Below are positions 35,504 through 45,962 of a stretch of DNA of 64,000 bases, piece after piece. The first letter of the stretch is position 1. Every line of letters begins with the position of its first letter. The notes below the pieces were generated by a model. That model did no database searches, was not told where the DNA came from, and saw only the letters and a list, made by a program, of their open reading frames with translations. The position numbers were made by a program, and so were the translations under genes. Source of the DNA: Bacillus xiapuensis (GTDB lineage Bacteria; Bacillota; Bacilli; Bacillales; Domibacillaceae); assembly GCF_002797355.1 (NCBI RefSeq), contig NZ_KZ454940.1, positions 625,522 through 689,521 on the forward strand, written 5' to 3'.

Positions 35504-35746
35504 CTACTTGCGTTCGTTAAGAATATAAATATACATACATGCAGAAAATATCAGCATTCCAAAACTAATAACACCTAACCCCATTCCAATCCATCTACCG
35601 ATAAAAAAGGAACTAAGTAAAACGGACACAAAGAATACAATTGTTATATTTGCAGCTCTTGTTTTGTCTTTTACTATTAGTAAACTAAATACAAATACCA
35701 CCATATTCGCAAGAAAGCCTATCAAAATTGGTATTAAAATATCCAT
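35504..35746 (-). CDS. Small membrane protein (YesK-like, tentative)
   Basis: 80 residues forming three hydrophobic segments (ILIGFLANMVVFVFSLLIV, ITIVFFVSVLLSSFFIGRW, MGLGVISFGMLIFSACMYIY). The ATG at 35746 follows AGGAGAAAG. Size and pattern recall YesK-type Bacillus proteins, but no motif proves it. Confidence 0.5.
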   Translation of the reverse strand: MDILIPILIGFLANMVVFVFSLLIVKDKTRAANITIVFFVSVLLSSFFIGRWIGMGLGVISFGMLIFSACMYIYILNERK

Positions 35747-35987
35747 TTTATCTTTCTCCTACTTTTATTTAAAATATATATACTTACTTCCATACTAAAG
35801 TATAAATAATGGGTAGTGAAGATATATATCTAAGATTAGAGCCTTGTTGAAATCTAGCGTTATGTGTATTCAATTCCAACTCTTATAGTTAAAAATAGTA
35901 ATAAATATCTATAAATATGATGTTGAAAATATAAATAAATTTTGAAATAATGAAGTTTGCAAATCTGGAAAGGAGTCGTGATAGATC

Positions 35988-36524
35988 TTGAAGAAAAAAA
36001 TCTTTCTAGCTGGATTAATAGCGATGATTTTAGCTGTTATGACCGCATGTGGTTCTGAACCTAGTAGTGATGCAGCAAATGAACAGGACACAGAAGAAAC
36101 CGTAGAAGAACAACCAAATGATTATTCTACAGATCCAGAAAAACCAATTGTATCGAATGGATCTAGTTCAAACAGTGAAGACACCACTGTAAATAAAAAT
36201 AGCACCCAGTCCATTGAAAATGATACTAATACGTCCGAAACCAATGATAGTAATATAGAAGCAGACCCTTCGAATAATCAAATAAAGGAAGAAAGCATTC
36301 ATCTTTCTAGCGGAAGTGAAGCAATTCAATATTTGGCAAAGGAATTAGAAATGGAAAATAATGAGGATATTATTTTTGATGACATGGGTGGTTCCTTAGA
36401 AGATGATGCACAAGGTTCTTATTACACGATAACATTATATTCAAAAGAACTGAAAGAAGCTGGTGGTTCTGGTACCCTCGAAAGTTATAAAGTGTATCAA
36501 AACGGAAAATATGAACTACAATGA
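35988..36524 (+). CDS. Lipoprotein, unknown
   Basis: 178 residues from TTG 35988, with AAGGAG about 12 bases upstream. A signal peptide with lipobox VMTAC (Cys at about 21) predicts a lipid-anchored surface protein. A long Ser/Thr/Asn/Glu-rich linker (about 25-105) is followed by a small domain (SGSEAIQYLAKELEMENNEDIIFDDMG...YYTITLYSKELK). Similar tethered domains are common in Bacillaceae. A bidirectional terminator follows. Confidence 0.75.
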   Translation: MKKKIFLAGLIAMILAVMTACGSEPSSDAANEQDTEETVEEQPNDYSTDPEKPIVSNGSSSNSEDTTVNKNSTQSIENDTNTSETNDSNIEADPSNNQIKEESIHLSSGSEAIQYLAKELEMENNEDIIFDDMGGSLEDDAQGSYYTITLYSKELKEAGGSGTLESYKVYQNGKYELQ

Positions 36525-36558
36525 TGTTTCTGTTAGAATGGAACTATAGGTGGATCAA

Positions 36559-36603
36559 AAAATCCACCCTAACTTCTCCTACAAAGTTAAACGGGTGGAT
36601 TTT
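36559..36603. terminator. Bidirectional terminator between lipoprotein and BREX operon
   Basis: AATCCACCC (36561-36569) pairs with GGGTGGATT (36593-36601), with an inner TAACTT/AAGTTA stem. T-runs follow on both strands, so it ends both converging transcripts. Confidence 0.88.
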
Positions 36604-36637
36604 ATTTTTCTTTATTGAATTCATGGACAACTAACTA

Positions 36638-39600
36638 TTATAAAAGCAGTTTCTGTTGGACAATTCGAATAAAGTGATGTTCTCTTACTTTATTATCTAC
36701 GATTTCATAGACATACACTTTACTCTTAATAGCCTCATAATCCCCTTCTACCGATTGTCGTTGGAATTGTTTGATATCATTCGTTACGACAATTAAACGA
36801 CTTTCTCCATCTGCTTCTTCACTAATAAAATCAATCAATCCATAAGAAGGCTGTTTTCTAACATTCATTCTACCTTGACTTAATTCGTATTCTTCAATTA
36901 CATGTAAATAGTCATCTGATATAACTCGACCACATTCTACATTAGTAGGCTTTACTTTAAATTGAGCAATTCGCTTTACTGGTTTTAATTGAATGGAACG
37001 TTCTCGATCTATCTCATTCAAACGTTCTTTACTTCGATCTTCCATCTCATCTATTTGAGCATAGGTTTGATTAATTAAAGCACTGTTTTTACCACCGATA
37101 TTTTCCTCTTGATATTTTTGTAAACGTTCTTGCAGAGTCTCCATTTGATCTTCAAATGATTTTCTAAGGAAAACACGTTTTCTATTAGTGTATTCCTCGC
37201 GCTTTCTTTGTGTAGTTTTTAGTAATTTTCTTGCTTGTTGAATGACATAACGTTTAATATCTTGATCCTCTTTCTCATAGATCTTGATTACTTCTAAGGA
37301 TTGGTGAAAAAGTAAGTATGGTGATATTTGTACAAACTTACCATTTTCACGTTTACCGGTTAACATCAAATTCTGCTCCAGCTCTCTACCATTACCGTCT
37401 ATAATAGAAACTTGATCTAACTCCATAATCATTGGTTCCGTTATGGAAGCATTTACTTCATATAACGGCAGTATGGTTTGCTGCATTTCTTTTGCGGTTA
37501 ACTTCATGACTAAGTTAAACAATGGATCATCGTTCTCGATCATTGGGAGTTTATCCGTTTCTTTTGCTGAGGTGAGAGCAAATCGTATGGAGTTATCAAA
37601 TTGAAACATCAACTTTTGGTCACGAGCAAAGTCACGAATACGTTTTGGGAAACGATCAATCCGAGCTATGGTTTGGTCATTCGATACACTCATTCGTGTT
37701 CTAGTATTTTTTAATCCATTCACAACAAAACGTCCATAAAAGCGTGTTGGAACACTATGCATGGATACTTCATCAAACGAACGCTTTGCACCTGGCAAAT
37801 CAAAATTGTCATCTAAACGTTCATTTTGGGCAAGTTCAAGCAGTCGCTTATGTTCTTCTGATAACGTTTTCTCCATATGTTCGATAATTTCATCCAAATT
37901 TTCACGATCTAAGATGGCTTTTTCCATGACGGAAGATAAATCTGCTTGTTTATCCTCTAGAACTTCGCCAACAAAGTCATAGACTAGATCTTGTCCAAGG
38001 TCTTCACGCATTTGTTCCATTTTTGTTAATAACCTCGTTAACACATCACCTTCACGTGTATTGGTAGCAACTAAGTTAAATACAAACACCTCATTCTTCT
38101 GACCAATACGATGAATACGCCCCATCCGTTGTTCCAATCGATTTGGATTCCACGGAATATCATAATTTATCATTTGGTTACAAAATTGTAGGTTGATGGA
38201 TTCACCACCTGCATCGGTAGCAATCATAATTTGAACGTCATTTCGGAACTTCTCGACTTCCTCTTGTCTTCGGTCCATCGAAAAGTCTCCAACGATTTTA
38301 GCTATATCCGGTACATAGGCTTTTAGTTTCTTCTCTAGATAATTTAATGTATCTTTGGATTCGGTAAAAATTAAGATTTTTTCACCTTTTGCCAATAAAC
38401 CGCCTGCACCAAACAATGTCTTTTCTAGCTCTAAATATTTTCGTTCATTTTCATTTTGTCTGATTACATTTGCTTTGCGAATCAATTGATCCAGCATTTC
38501 GATTTCTGTTTGTAATTCATCATAATCTAGTTCTTCAAATTCACCCTCGGCATATTCCTCTAGTAATTCCTGTTCTTCTAACGATATATCTTCATAATCT
38601 TCATATTCTAGCATGATTTGTTCTGCTTTTTGCCCTGTTTCTAATACACGTTGTAGTCGTTCTTTTCGTCGTACTAAAGATAGATAAATTGCTTCGGTTG
38701 AAGAACTTAGCCGTCTTTGTAAAATCATCATAGCAAAAGCAACATTAGGTTTATTGTTTTTCTTCGCACGATTAAAATAGTGCCGAACATATTCTGTTAC
38801 CGCATCATATAAATCAATTTCTGCTGGACTTAAGTTAAATCCTAGTGTTTTTGTCGTACGTTTAGGGAACAACGGCGTGCCATCAAAATTAACCATGTTT
38901 TCCTTTAAACGACGAATGACATAAGGGTTACTTTTTTCAAAAATGGAGTCCCCTCGATTGAGATTAGAAAATATATCCGGATCAATTAGACTCATTAAGT
39001 GACGAAAGTTCTCTTTGTCTCCTTTATGCGGAGTTGCGGTTAATAGCAAGGTGTGTTCTGTATGCCTTAATAAAGTTTCTCCAAGTTGAAACATTTTTGT
39101 ACGCTTCACTTTTCGTTTCTTTTGACCAACGGTATATGCTGCCATTTTATGCGCTTCATCCACAATCACTAAATCAAAATGAGCATTTATAATCATATTT
39201 TTAATGTCCTCACGAGAAGCCCAATACATCGAGACAATGATTTGTTGGTGCATCTCAAATGGATTCATCTCTCCGGATGCTTTTAAATAATCACGGGTAA
39301 TGATTAAAAAATCCTCATCAAATTTTTCTTTTAACTCTGCTTGCCACTGTTTCAACACAAGAGGTGGTACTAAAATTAATGTTTTTCGAACCATATTTCG
39401 GGCTTTTAGTTCTCGGATTAGCATTCCTGACATAATCGTTTTACCAGCACCAGGGTCATCTGCTAGCAGATATCGTACTTGTGGAGCTTGAAGCATTTTG
39501 CTATAGACGGCCTCGATTTGATGTGGAAGAGGGATCATATTCTTATTCCCACGCGCTCTTGATTGGGAATATTCTCGTTCCGTTTTTAATACATGATATT

Positions 39601-39826
39601 GCAAATAATGCTGAAAACGATCCTTTAAATTATCCGATGCGTCTTCTTCAGAATATCGCTCCACTTCATACAGCTGATAACTCTCCAGATAGTTTTCAAA
39701 GAATTGATTGGATTCTCGTCCAACTGCTTCTACTAAATATAAATCTTCATCTATCGTTTCGATATGTTTAATCTGAACTGGCTCTGGCCAAAAGGAAGCT
39801 CCTACAATTTCCCCTTTTTTAAGCAC
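36638..39826 (-). CDS. SNF2-family helicase, terminal gene of the BREX operon (BrxHII/DrmD-like)
   Basis: 1062 residues. SF2 core: motif I GAGKT at 126-130 (LLADDPGAGKTIM), motif II VIVDEAHKMA, motif III LLLTATPHKG, motif V-VI ATDAGGESINLQF and QRMGRIHRIGQ. The last 350 residues are a family-specific, partly coiled-coil region. It starts 27 bases after pglZ and shares its transcript. Similar proteins are BrxHII of BREX types 3 and 5 and DrmD of DISARM; drmA, drmB and drmC are absent here. It probably acts as a translocase in the BREX complex, taking the genomic place of BrxL in type 1 systems. Confidence 0.8.
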   Translation of the reverse strand: MLKKGEIVGASFWPEPVQIKHIETIDEDLYLVEAVGRESNQFFENYLESYQLYEVERYSEEDASDNLKDRFQHYLQYHVLKTEREYSQSRARGNKNMIPLPHQIEAVYSKMLQAPQVRYLLADDPGAGKTIMSGMLIRELKARNMVRKTLILVPPLVLKQWQAELKEKFDEDFLIITRDYLKASGEMNPFEMHQQIIVSMYWASREDIKNMIINAHFDLVIVDEAHKMAAYTVGQKKRKVKRTKMFQLGETLLRHTEHTLLLTATPHKGDKENFRHLMSLIDPDIFSNLNRGDSIFEKSNPYVIRRLKENMVNFDGTPLFPKRTTKTLGFNLSPAEIDLYDAVTEYVRHYFNRAKKNNKPNVAFAMMILQRRLSSSTEAIYLSLVRRKERLQRVLETGQKAEQIMLEYEDYEDISLEEQELLEEYAEGEFEELDYDELQTEIEMLDQLIRKANVIRQNENERKYLELEKTLFGAGGLLAKGEKILIFTESKDTLNYLEKKLKAYVPDIAKIVGDFSMDRRQEEVEKFRNDVQIMIATDAGGESINLQFCNQMINYDIPWNPNRLEQRMGRIHRIGQKNEVFVFNLVATNTREGDVLTRLLTKMEQMREDLGQDLVYDFVGEVLEDKQADLSSVMEKAILDRENLDEIIEHMEKTLSEEHKRLLELAQNERLDDNFDLPGAKRSFDEVSMHSVPTRFYGRFVVNGLKNTRTRMSVSNDQTIARIDRFPKRIRDFARDQKLMFQFDNSIRFALTSAKETDKLPMIENDDPLFNLVMKLTAKEMQQTILPLYEVNASITEPMIMELDQVSIIDGNGRELEQNLMLTGKRENGKFVQISPYLLFHQSLEVIKIYEKEDQDIKRYVIQQARKLLKTTQRKREEYTNRKRVFLRKSFEDQMETLQERLQKYQEENIGGKNSALINQTYAQIDEMEDRSKERLNEIDRERSIQLKPVKRIAQFKVKPTNVECGRVISDDYLHVIEEYELSQGRMNVRKQPSYGLIDFISEEADGESRLIVVTNDIKQFQRQSVEGDYEAIKSKVYVYEIVDNKVREHHFIRIVQQKLLL

Positions 39827-39853
39827 AATTACACCTTCTTTTCCTTCTCAAAC

Positions 39854-42349
39854 TTAATACAATGCCTCGTATAAGCGTAAAACAAACTCTTCTTCTAAAT
39901 AAGGCTCTGTTCCTTTCTTCGTAACATGCTCGATTCTTAATGTACACGTCTCACCAATTTTATAATGTTTTTCAATCAAACTAAATTCAACTTGTCTATT
40001 TCGGTCCTTATTTTCTCCTTTTAAATCAAATACGAGTTCCACTTCATTTGAAATACGTTCATCCCCTTGATAGAACGCTGCACGCACTTTACGTGATGTA
40101 TATTCATCGGACACACTCTGCTCTTGATAAAAGGAAATCGGCACACGGTAGTTTGTAATTACTTTTTGTACCATCGCAACTGCAATATCAACAGGCTGTG
40201 CTTTTTCAATACGGCGATAGTCGATTAATGGTACAACAGCTTCTTGTGGTAATGCACCGCCATGAATGAATTGTAGACCGCCACCTGTTTTAAATCGGTT
40301 CAACCCTTTTGCTAAAACGACTTCAACATTTTTTAATGGGGTTTGTTCTTCCTCTAACTTTATTGCTCCTTCAGGAATGGATAGTTGGTTTCCAATCGCA
40401 AATCTACGATTACCGTCCATCACTTGACCTTCCACAGCTGGGATTTTCCCATATTCTTCAATTTGTTTAAATTGAAATAAAAAACCGTGATCTGCGGTTA
40501 TAAAAATCCGTTTTGCTTGCAGTCGTGATAACCGATCAACCGCATAATTTAGATCTTGAATGGCCTGGTGAACCGCTTCATAGGTTTCTCGTTCTGACTT
40601 CGCTGAATCTCCTAATGCATCTATATGGTCATGGTATAAATAAACTAACCGTTTTCCTCTTAATACCTGTTCAGCTTCAGTCGTTTTCATATCGAGTAAT
40701 GCTTTTAATTTAAGTACTTCGGTTTGTGGTTCAACAGATTGTAAGATTTTACGTCGGTTATCCAAACCCTTTGTTGATTGACCGTCTGCATAAACTACTT
40801 TATTCTCATCCACGGTTAGTTCTCGATGTGGTAATAGAGACGCCATCCCTAGTTGTGTATATGTTGGATAGCTGGCAGCCATCGGTTGGATCGTGGATGT
40901 TCCATTTTCCCTTTCTTCTAATTGGGTATGTAGTTCATGGGCTGCTTCGTATCTTAAAGCATCGGAAATAATAACAAATACCCTTGTTTGTTCTTTTTCC
41001 AATATAGGACGTATGTGTTGGGCAAAAAACCTTCGTTGTTGCATCAAAGTTGATATATAACCTTCCGTTAGCTTATAGTTTATCTCTTCTGATATATGAC
41101 GTAAGAACTTATTTTCGTACCAATTTGTTAATCGACTTGCAATCTCTTCTAACATTTCCTTTGATTCTAGTTTAGTAAAATCATACATAAAATGACGATA
41201 TGCTTGATCAACTTCAAATACGTATGCTGCGTAACTTTCGTATAAATCATCTTCCTGATACATACGTTTAATGGTTAATTTCAATTGCTCCAGCCGTATT
41301 GCTTGATATAAGGTGTTATATACGGCATTTAATTGGCCTTTTGATCCCCAATGGGTTGGTAACCGTTGTTCAATTAAAGATAATCGATTACTTACATGAA
41401 TGGTTTGATGAAGAAGTTCATCGATACATTTTTCTATAATAAATGCATCGACAACAGGGAAAGTATCTACCATTGTGAAATTATCTAACTCTTGTTGTGA
41501 AAGGACTTCTCTTAATCGATTTACTCTTTCCCAATCTATAATGTGTTCTTCTAATACTTCTTTGTCACTACGTTGTAGCCATTCTTCAATAAATAATGCA
41601 CAGACGTTAGGTGAGGATGAGGTCCACTTATCTTCCCACTCATCTACAGAAAACTGCGCATTTCGCCTAAAATGTTGATAGATTAAGACATTCATTAATT
41701 CGACTAATGGTTCTTCCGCCTGTTCTAATGATATACCGAAATATCTACCAATAATCTCAAATGCTCGTTCTAATGAAAAATTACGCTTTAATTGTTTCAT
41801 CAAGTCATTTTCTTGTATGTGTAATTCTTGTAAAAGAAGTTGGCGTGTAATTAACCGAATATCTGGCACAGGCGCTTTGGTTAACACCGCCATCATACTC
41901 AATTCAAATTGGTTTTGGTCAGCTTTTTGAGGTAATACTTTTGCCAATCTTCTTTTCCGTTCTTTACTTCCAAAGAACAAAGGATATTGTTCCATCATTG
42001 GACGTAAAACATGATCTGACACTTGTAAGGTTTCGGATAACAAAGCAGTTTCATCTGCTTTAAATTCAGCACTATATAACAAGATATCCAACAACATATT
42101 ATCTGCATCTTCCGGTCTTGGCCCATCGGTATAGATTAGAAATGATTGATTTGGTTTCTCTAGTTCTATTTCAACTTTTAATTGGAAAAAGTTACGTTCA
42201 TTTACATACCTTACTTCTACCTCTTCTAATTGTTCTTTAAGTTCTTCCACATCCACTTGAGCTTGTGCATCATACCAAAATACTATGGCACGCCCTTTTG
42301 TTTCTTTCTCTTGCTGTATTTTTTCTTGTAATTTCTCTATTACATTCAT
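39854..42349 (-). CDS. pglZ: BREX phosphatase-domain protein PglZ
   Basis: About 831 residues from ATG 42349, behind GAGGTGG; a GTG three codons upstream overlaps that RBS. The alkaline-phosphatase-like PglZ domain is visible at RVFVIISDALRYEAAHEL (metal-binding Asp), LVYLYHDHIDALGDS and FITADHGFLF. Length matches BREX-1-type PglZ. It scaffolds or activates the methylation and exclusion functions. Confidence 0.93.
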   Translation of the reverse strand: MNVIEKLQEKIQQEKETKGRAIVFWYDAQAQVDVEELKEQLEEVEVRYVNERNFFQLKVEIELEKPNQSFLIYTDGPRPEDADNMLLDILLYSAEFKADETALLSETLQVSDHVLRPMMEQYPLFFGSKERKRRLAKVLPQKADQNQFELSMMAVLTKAPVPDIRLITRQLLLQELHIQENDLMKQLKRNFSLERAFEIIGRYFGISLEQAEEPLVELMNVLIYQHFRRNAQFSVDEWEDKWTSSSPNVCALFIEEWLQRSDKEVLEEHIIDWERVNRLREVLSQQELDNFTMVDTFPVVDAFIIEKCIDELLHQTIHVSNRLSLIEQRLPTHWGSKGQLNAVYNTLYQAIRLEQLKLTIKRMYQEDDLYESYAAYVFEVDQAYRHFMYDFTKLESKEMLEEIASRLTNWYENKFLRHISEEINYKLTEGYISTLMQQRRFFAQHIRPILEKEQTRVFVIISDALRYEAAHELHTQLEERENGTSTIQPMAASYPTYTQLGMASLLPHRELTVDENKVVYADGQSTKGLDNRRKILQSVEPQTEVLKLKALLDMKTTEAEQVLRGKRLVYLYHDHIDALGDSAKSERETYEAVHQAIQDLNYAVDRLSRLQAKRIFITADHGFLFQFKQIEEYGKIPAVEGQVMDGNRRFAIGNQLSIPEGAIKLEEEQTPLKNVEVVLAKGLNRFKTGGGLQFIHGGALPQEAVVPLIDYRRIEKAQPVDIAVAMVQKVITNYRVPISFYQEQSVSDEYTSRKVRAAFYQGDERISNEVELVFDLKGENKDRNRQVEFSLIEKHYKIGETCTLRIEHVTKKGTEPYLEEEFVLRLYEALY

Positions 42350-42372
42350 GGCTTCCACCTCGTTATGTAAAG

Positions 42373-42397
42373 AGAAAGAGGGAAATTCCCTCTTTCT
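42373..42397. repeat. Hairpin between pglX and pglZ
   Basis: AGAAAGAGGGAA and TTCCCTCTTTCT form a perfect dyad with almost no loop in the 49-base gap between pglX and pglZ. On the minus strand it is followed by CTTTAC rather than a full T-run, so partial termination or mRNA processing is more likely than a full stop. Confidence 0.55.
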
Positions 42398-42398
42398 G

Positions 42399-45300
42399 TT
42401 ATTTAATCTTTGCTAGAACTTTATCGAATTTGGCATAGTTGACTTTCACACCATCATCTAAATCAATTTCGATTTGTTCATTTGCATATACTGCTAAATG
42501 CTTATCAAATTCTTGGAGTTCTTCTATCTTCTTTTGATAAGAAATTTTAGCTTTTTCAAGGTTACGTCTATCTGTAGCAGATAGACTTGGATTTGCTAAC
42601 CGTGTATCGATCATTTCAATCTCATTTTGATATTTCGCTTGAATCTCCTGCAAATGATCAAAACGAATCGTTGCCATCGTATCAGGCTGATATCGATGCA
42701 TATAAATGAGCGTCCGTAATCCTTTTTGTTTACCAGAATCAACTAACCAATAAATTGGTCGTTTTTGATACGTTTTACAATGGTCTTTGAAAAATTCATC
42801 TAAGAAGTAACGCCGTAACCGTTCTTCTGGAGATTCATTCTTTTTCATCTTTAATGATTCAGCTAACCAGCGTAAATTCTCTTCTACCTTATCAGGGCTA
42901 AATGCTGCGGATAAAAATTCCCTTAGACGGACAATAATATCATTTTCAAAATAGTGGTCATCTGTTAAGAGAATAAGACTATTTGGGTTTGGCTTAAAAG
43001 TCTTATACTTCGATTCATCAAATTCTCCACCAGCATAAGCTAGGCCTTCTACGTCTAATGAATAACGACCCATTAAACAGCCAATAAAGTACGAGATAAA
43101 AGATTTTGTATCTCTTTCACGATCTCCTAAACTAACTGTAATTTCCTTATCGTTTACCTCAAAAGAAAGCTCTTTCTCTAATCCAAATAATTTAATAAAA
43201 AAGTCATTAATTAGTTCTTCATTTTTTTTCATATTGCTAAAACGCTTTTGAGTAATCATTACCCATTCATTAAAGGCATCTTCTAATAATCGAAGCTGAG
43301 GTTCTTTAATTATGAAAGGATGTTTATTAAAATTCCAAGATATTTCAAAAGAATCCCAATCTGCTTCAGAGATTTTTATGTTCTCTACTACAAAGTTGAT
43401 AACCTTATTACTCTCCCAAAATTTAATCGGTAGATTGCTGATGTTACCGGGTTGAAAATTTAATGTTGGATTAATAATTTTTAACAGTTTTGAGGCTACT
43501 ATTGAGTTTAAAAAACCCAGTATATAAATATTTTTTTCCTTAGTATCAGAAACTAAGAATGCATTTGCATCATCATATAAGTATCCATAGTCCACAAATC
43601 TAGCTGAAAAATCTGCTGATGTAATCTTATTCCATACAATTGCTGGTTTAAAAATATATTCTAGATTATGATTAGTGGATCCAACTTTATATCCTTCAGA
43701 TTTCATATTTAATAATTCATAACCATCCTTTTCCCAGTTAACAACCGATAGTTTACTTCCACCCCATTTTCTAAATCCACCACCCTTCATATAAGGAAAC
43801 CATTTAGCTTTACATTCAATAGCCTCTTTCCTGCTTTTCGACTTTGTATTAAATTTGTTAACAGAAACTTCGTACCAAAATCTAATAAATCGGTCGTTAT
43901 CCGCAGTTACCATTCCTTTTCTTGTCGTCGAGTAATCTGATATTTTATTAAAATCTACAAATATGTTCCTAATCTCCTCACTTATCCAATAAGCTATAGG
44001 TGATGTTGGTATATGGCTAAAATCTTTTGAGCTAAAAGTAAATCTATAGCCGATACTTTTATTTATTACTGCTTCTCTTACTTTTTGAGACTGACTTCCG
44101 GTAAACTCAGTTAAGTTTAAATATTCTCCTTCTCTGTTGATATTCTGATATTGTATTACAAATGTACAAATAGGTACCGTTGCTTCTTTAAATGCTGAAT
44201 ATTCAAGCTGAACTAAACTAGATATGCTAGTATTTAATAGTATATATTTTCTTAATTTTTCATGCCGTGATATAAACATCCATGTAAAAGGCGTCATTAA
44301 TCCAATATATCCATTTCTATTAACCATATCTGTTGTCCTGTAAATAAATGCTGAATATAGATCAGATTTATACTCTCTATAACTCTGGTTAATAAACTTT
44401 TTTAATAAAGGGTTAAACTTATTATGATATGGCGGATTAGTCACAACTACATCATATTTTTGATACAACAGATAAGCTTGTATCAACACAGGTAATAGTT
44501 TCTCTTTTAATTCTTTATAATAAGATTCTTCAATTAAATCGTTTAGTTTATTTTCCAATTCTTTTATCCGATTCATCCATTCTTCATAAGGAAGTTCGAT
44601 AGGGTTAATTAACGAACCAAATTGTTTCCCATTTTCAAATTGACTCATTAATTCGTTAATTAGTGATTTTTCGGTTACATTCTTCACAAAATAATTAATT
44701 GCTTCTTCAGATAATGTTTTGTCCGAATCAACAATTTCGTATACATTTAGCTTTGGAGTTTCCCCTTTACGACTTAACCTAGAAATAAAACGTGGTTGTT
44801 TTTCAGCTGCCTTCATTATTAAAGCAAAATTTGCAATTTGTTGCGCACGTTTATCAATATCTAAACCATATAAGTTATTTTCTAAGATTAACTGAGGTAT
44901 CTCTCTAGATGGATATCCTGCTTCTTCATACATGTCATACAACAAATCGAAAGCATAAAGCAAAATATGTCCTGAACCACAAGCAGGATCTATTATTTTC
45001 AAATCCTCAAGTGAATCAAATTCTGGATATAAATGATGGTTTTCCTCATGTTTTAAATAATACTCCCAATGCTGGGCTAGCTGATTATCTTCATACTTTT
45101 CATCGTATAGTTTTCCTAATGAATTTTGTACCATATATTGTACAATCCACTTAGGCGTGAATAATTGGGTAACGACTGGTAGATCTTCCTTTTTTACAGC
45201 AGTGTTTTTAAGTCCCCCCACTTTCTCCTTCTTCTCTGACATGTAATATTGATAAAGCCATCCTAAAACTTCCACATTATCTTTTGGAGAGCCATCTTCT

Positions 45301-45911
45301 TGTACTTGATAAAAGTTCTCATCAGATAATTCATTGACAATTTTACGGATGATGGATTCCTGATCCAATAAATAATCAGGAAGTAATAACTCCGTATAAT
45401 CTTCAATTTTTTCAAATAGAAACGGTAGCAATTGATTTAATGCATTACATTGTGCAATAAACAATTTCCGGTAAGCTTGTTCATTATCTCCTTGATGAAT
45501 TAAATCTTTTATTTGTTTTTCATCTATATCCAAATTCATCGTTTCATATTGAAGCAAGATATCCGGTTCGTTCTTACCAGAGCTACTGGATAGTACATTG
45601 ACACGGTCAGGCAAGTAATTATTCACTTCCATATATCGAATCGCTATAATCCGGTTAAACCATGTATAAGCCACTTCTTCAATTAATTGTTCATAACCAA
45701 CCGTATTTAAACGGTTTTGTAGTGTCCGTAAGGCGTGCTTTAGGTCTTGAGGAAATGTCTTGCCGTTGACAATTAATTGTCCATAATTCTCTTCAATTGT
45801 TAGCTCAGAATTTTCTTTCGTAATCCCATATTGTTCTGCCTTCAATGCCACTTTTTCAAGTAAGTCACGTCTCGCTTCTACAGCAAATTTTTTTAACTCT
45901 GCTTTATTCAT
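42399..45911 (-). CDS. pglX: BREX adenine-specific DNA methyltransferase PglX
   Basis: 1170 residues, the usual BREX-1 length. N-terminus MNKAELKKFAVEARRDLLEKV is typical. SAM-binding DPACGSGHILLYAFDLLY near 310 and the catalytic NPPYH (VVVTNPPYHNKF) near 495 identify an N6-adenine methyltransferase; the rest recognises DNA. It marks host DNA at a non-palindromic site and is required for exclusion of unmarked phage. ATG follows AGGGGTGAAA. Confidence 0.95.
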   Translation of the reverse strand: MNKAELKKFAVEARRDLLEKVALKAEQYGITKENSELTIEENYGQLIVNGKTFPQDLKHALRTLQNRLNTVGYEQLIEEVAYTWFNRIIAIRYMEVNNYLPDRVNVLSSSSGKNEPDILLQYETMNLDIDEKQIKDLIHQGDNEQAYRKLFIAQCNALNQLLPFLFEKIEDYTELLLPDYLLDQESIIRKIVNELSDENFYQVQEDGSPKDNVEVLGWLYQYYMSEKKEKVGGLKNTAVKKEDLPVVTQLFTPKWIVQYMVQNSLGKLYDEKYEDNQLAQHWEYYLKHEENHHLYPEFDSLEDLKIIDPACGSGHILLYAFDLLYDMYEEAGYPSREIPQLILENNLYGLDIDKRAQQIANFALIMKAAEKQPRFISRLSRKGETPKLNVYEIVDSDKTLSEEAINYFVKNVTEKSLINELMSQFENGKQFGSLINPIELPYEEWMNRIKELENKLNDLIEESYYKELKEKLLPVLIQAYLLYQKYDVVVTNPPYHNKFNPLLKKFINQSYREYKSDLYSAFIYRTTDMVNRNGYIGLMTPFTWMFISRHEKLRKYILLNTSISSLVQLEYSAFKEATVPICTFVIQYQNINREGEYLNLTEFTGSQSQKVREAVINKSIGYRFTFSSKDFSHIPTSPIAYWISEEIRNIFVDFNKISDYSTTRKGMVTADNDRFIRFWYEVSVNKFNTKSKSRKEAIECKAKWFPYMKGGGFRKWGGSKLSVVNWEKDGYELLNMKSEGYKVGSTNHNLEYIFKPAIVWNKITSADFSARFVDYGYLYDDANAFLVSDTKEKNIYILGFLNSIVASKLLKIINPTLNFQPGNISNLPIKFWESNKVINFVVENIKISEADWDSFEISWNFNKHPFIIKEPQLRLLEDAFNEWVMITQKRFSNMKKNEELINDFFIKLFGLEKELSFEVNDKEITVSLGDRERDTKSFISYFIGCLMGRYSLDVEGLAYAGGEFDESKYKTFKPNPNSLILLTDDHYFENDIIVRLREFLSAAFSPDKVEENLRWLAESLKMKKNESPEERLRRYFLDEFFKDHCKTYQKRPIYWLVDSGKQKGLRTLIYMHRYQPDTMATIRFDHLQEIQAKYQNEIEMIDTRLANPSLSATDRRNLEKAKISYQKKIEELQEFDKHLAVYANEQIEIDLDDGVKVNYAKFDKVLAKIK

Positions 45912-45933
45912 TTATTTCACCCCTACTATGTAG

Positions 45934-45958
45934 AGGAGCAGATAATATACCTGCTCCT
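45934..45958. repeat. Hairpin between brxC and pglX
   Basis: AGGAGCAG (45934-45941) and CTGCTCCT (45951-45958) form an 8-bp stem in the 51-base gap between brxC and pglX. No T-run on the minus strand. It parallels the hairpin between pglX and pglZ and may tune relative expression. Confidence 0.5.
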
Positions 45959-45962
45959 GAAT

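Noticed and set aside
36638-39826. DISARM system because of the DrmD-like helicase
   Set aside because: No drmA, drmB, drmC or DISARM methylase; all neighbours are BREX core genes.
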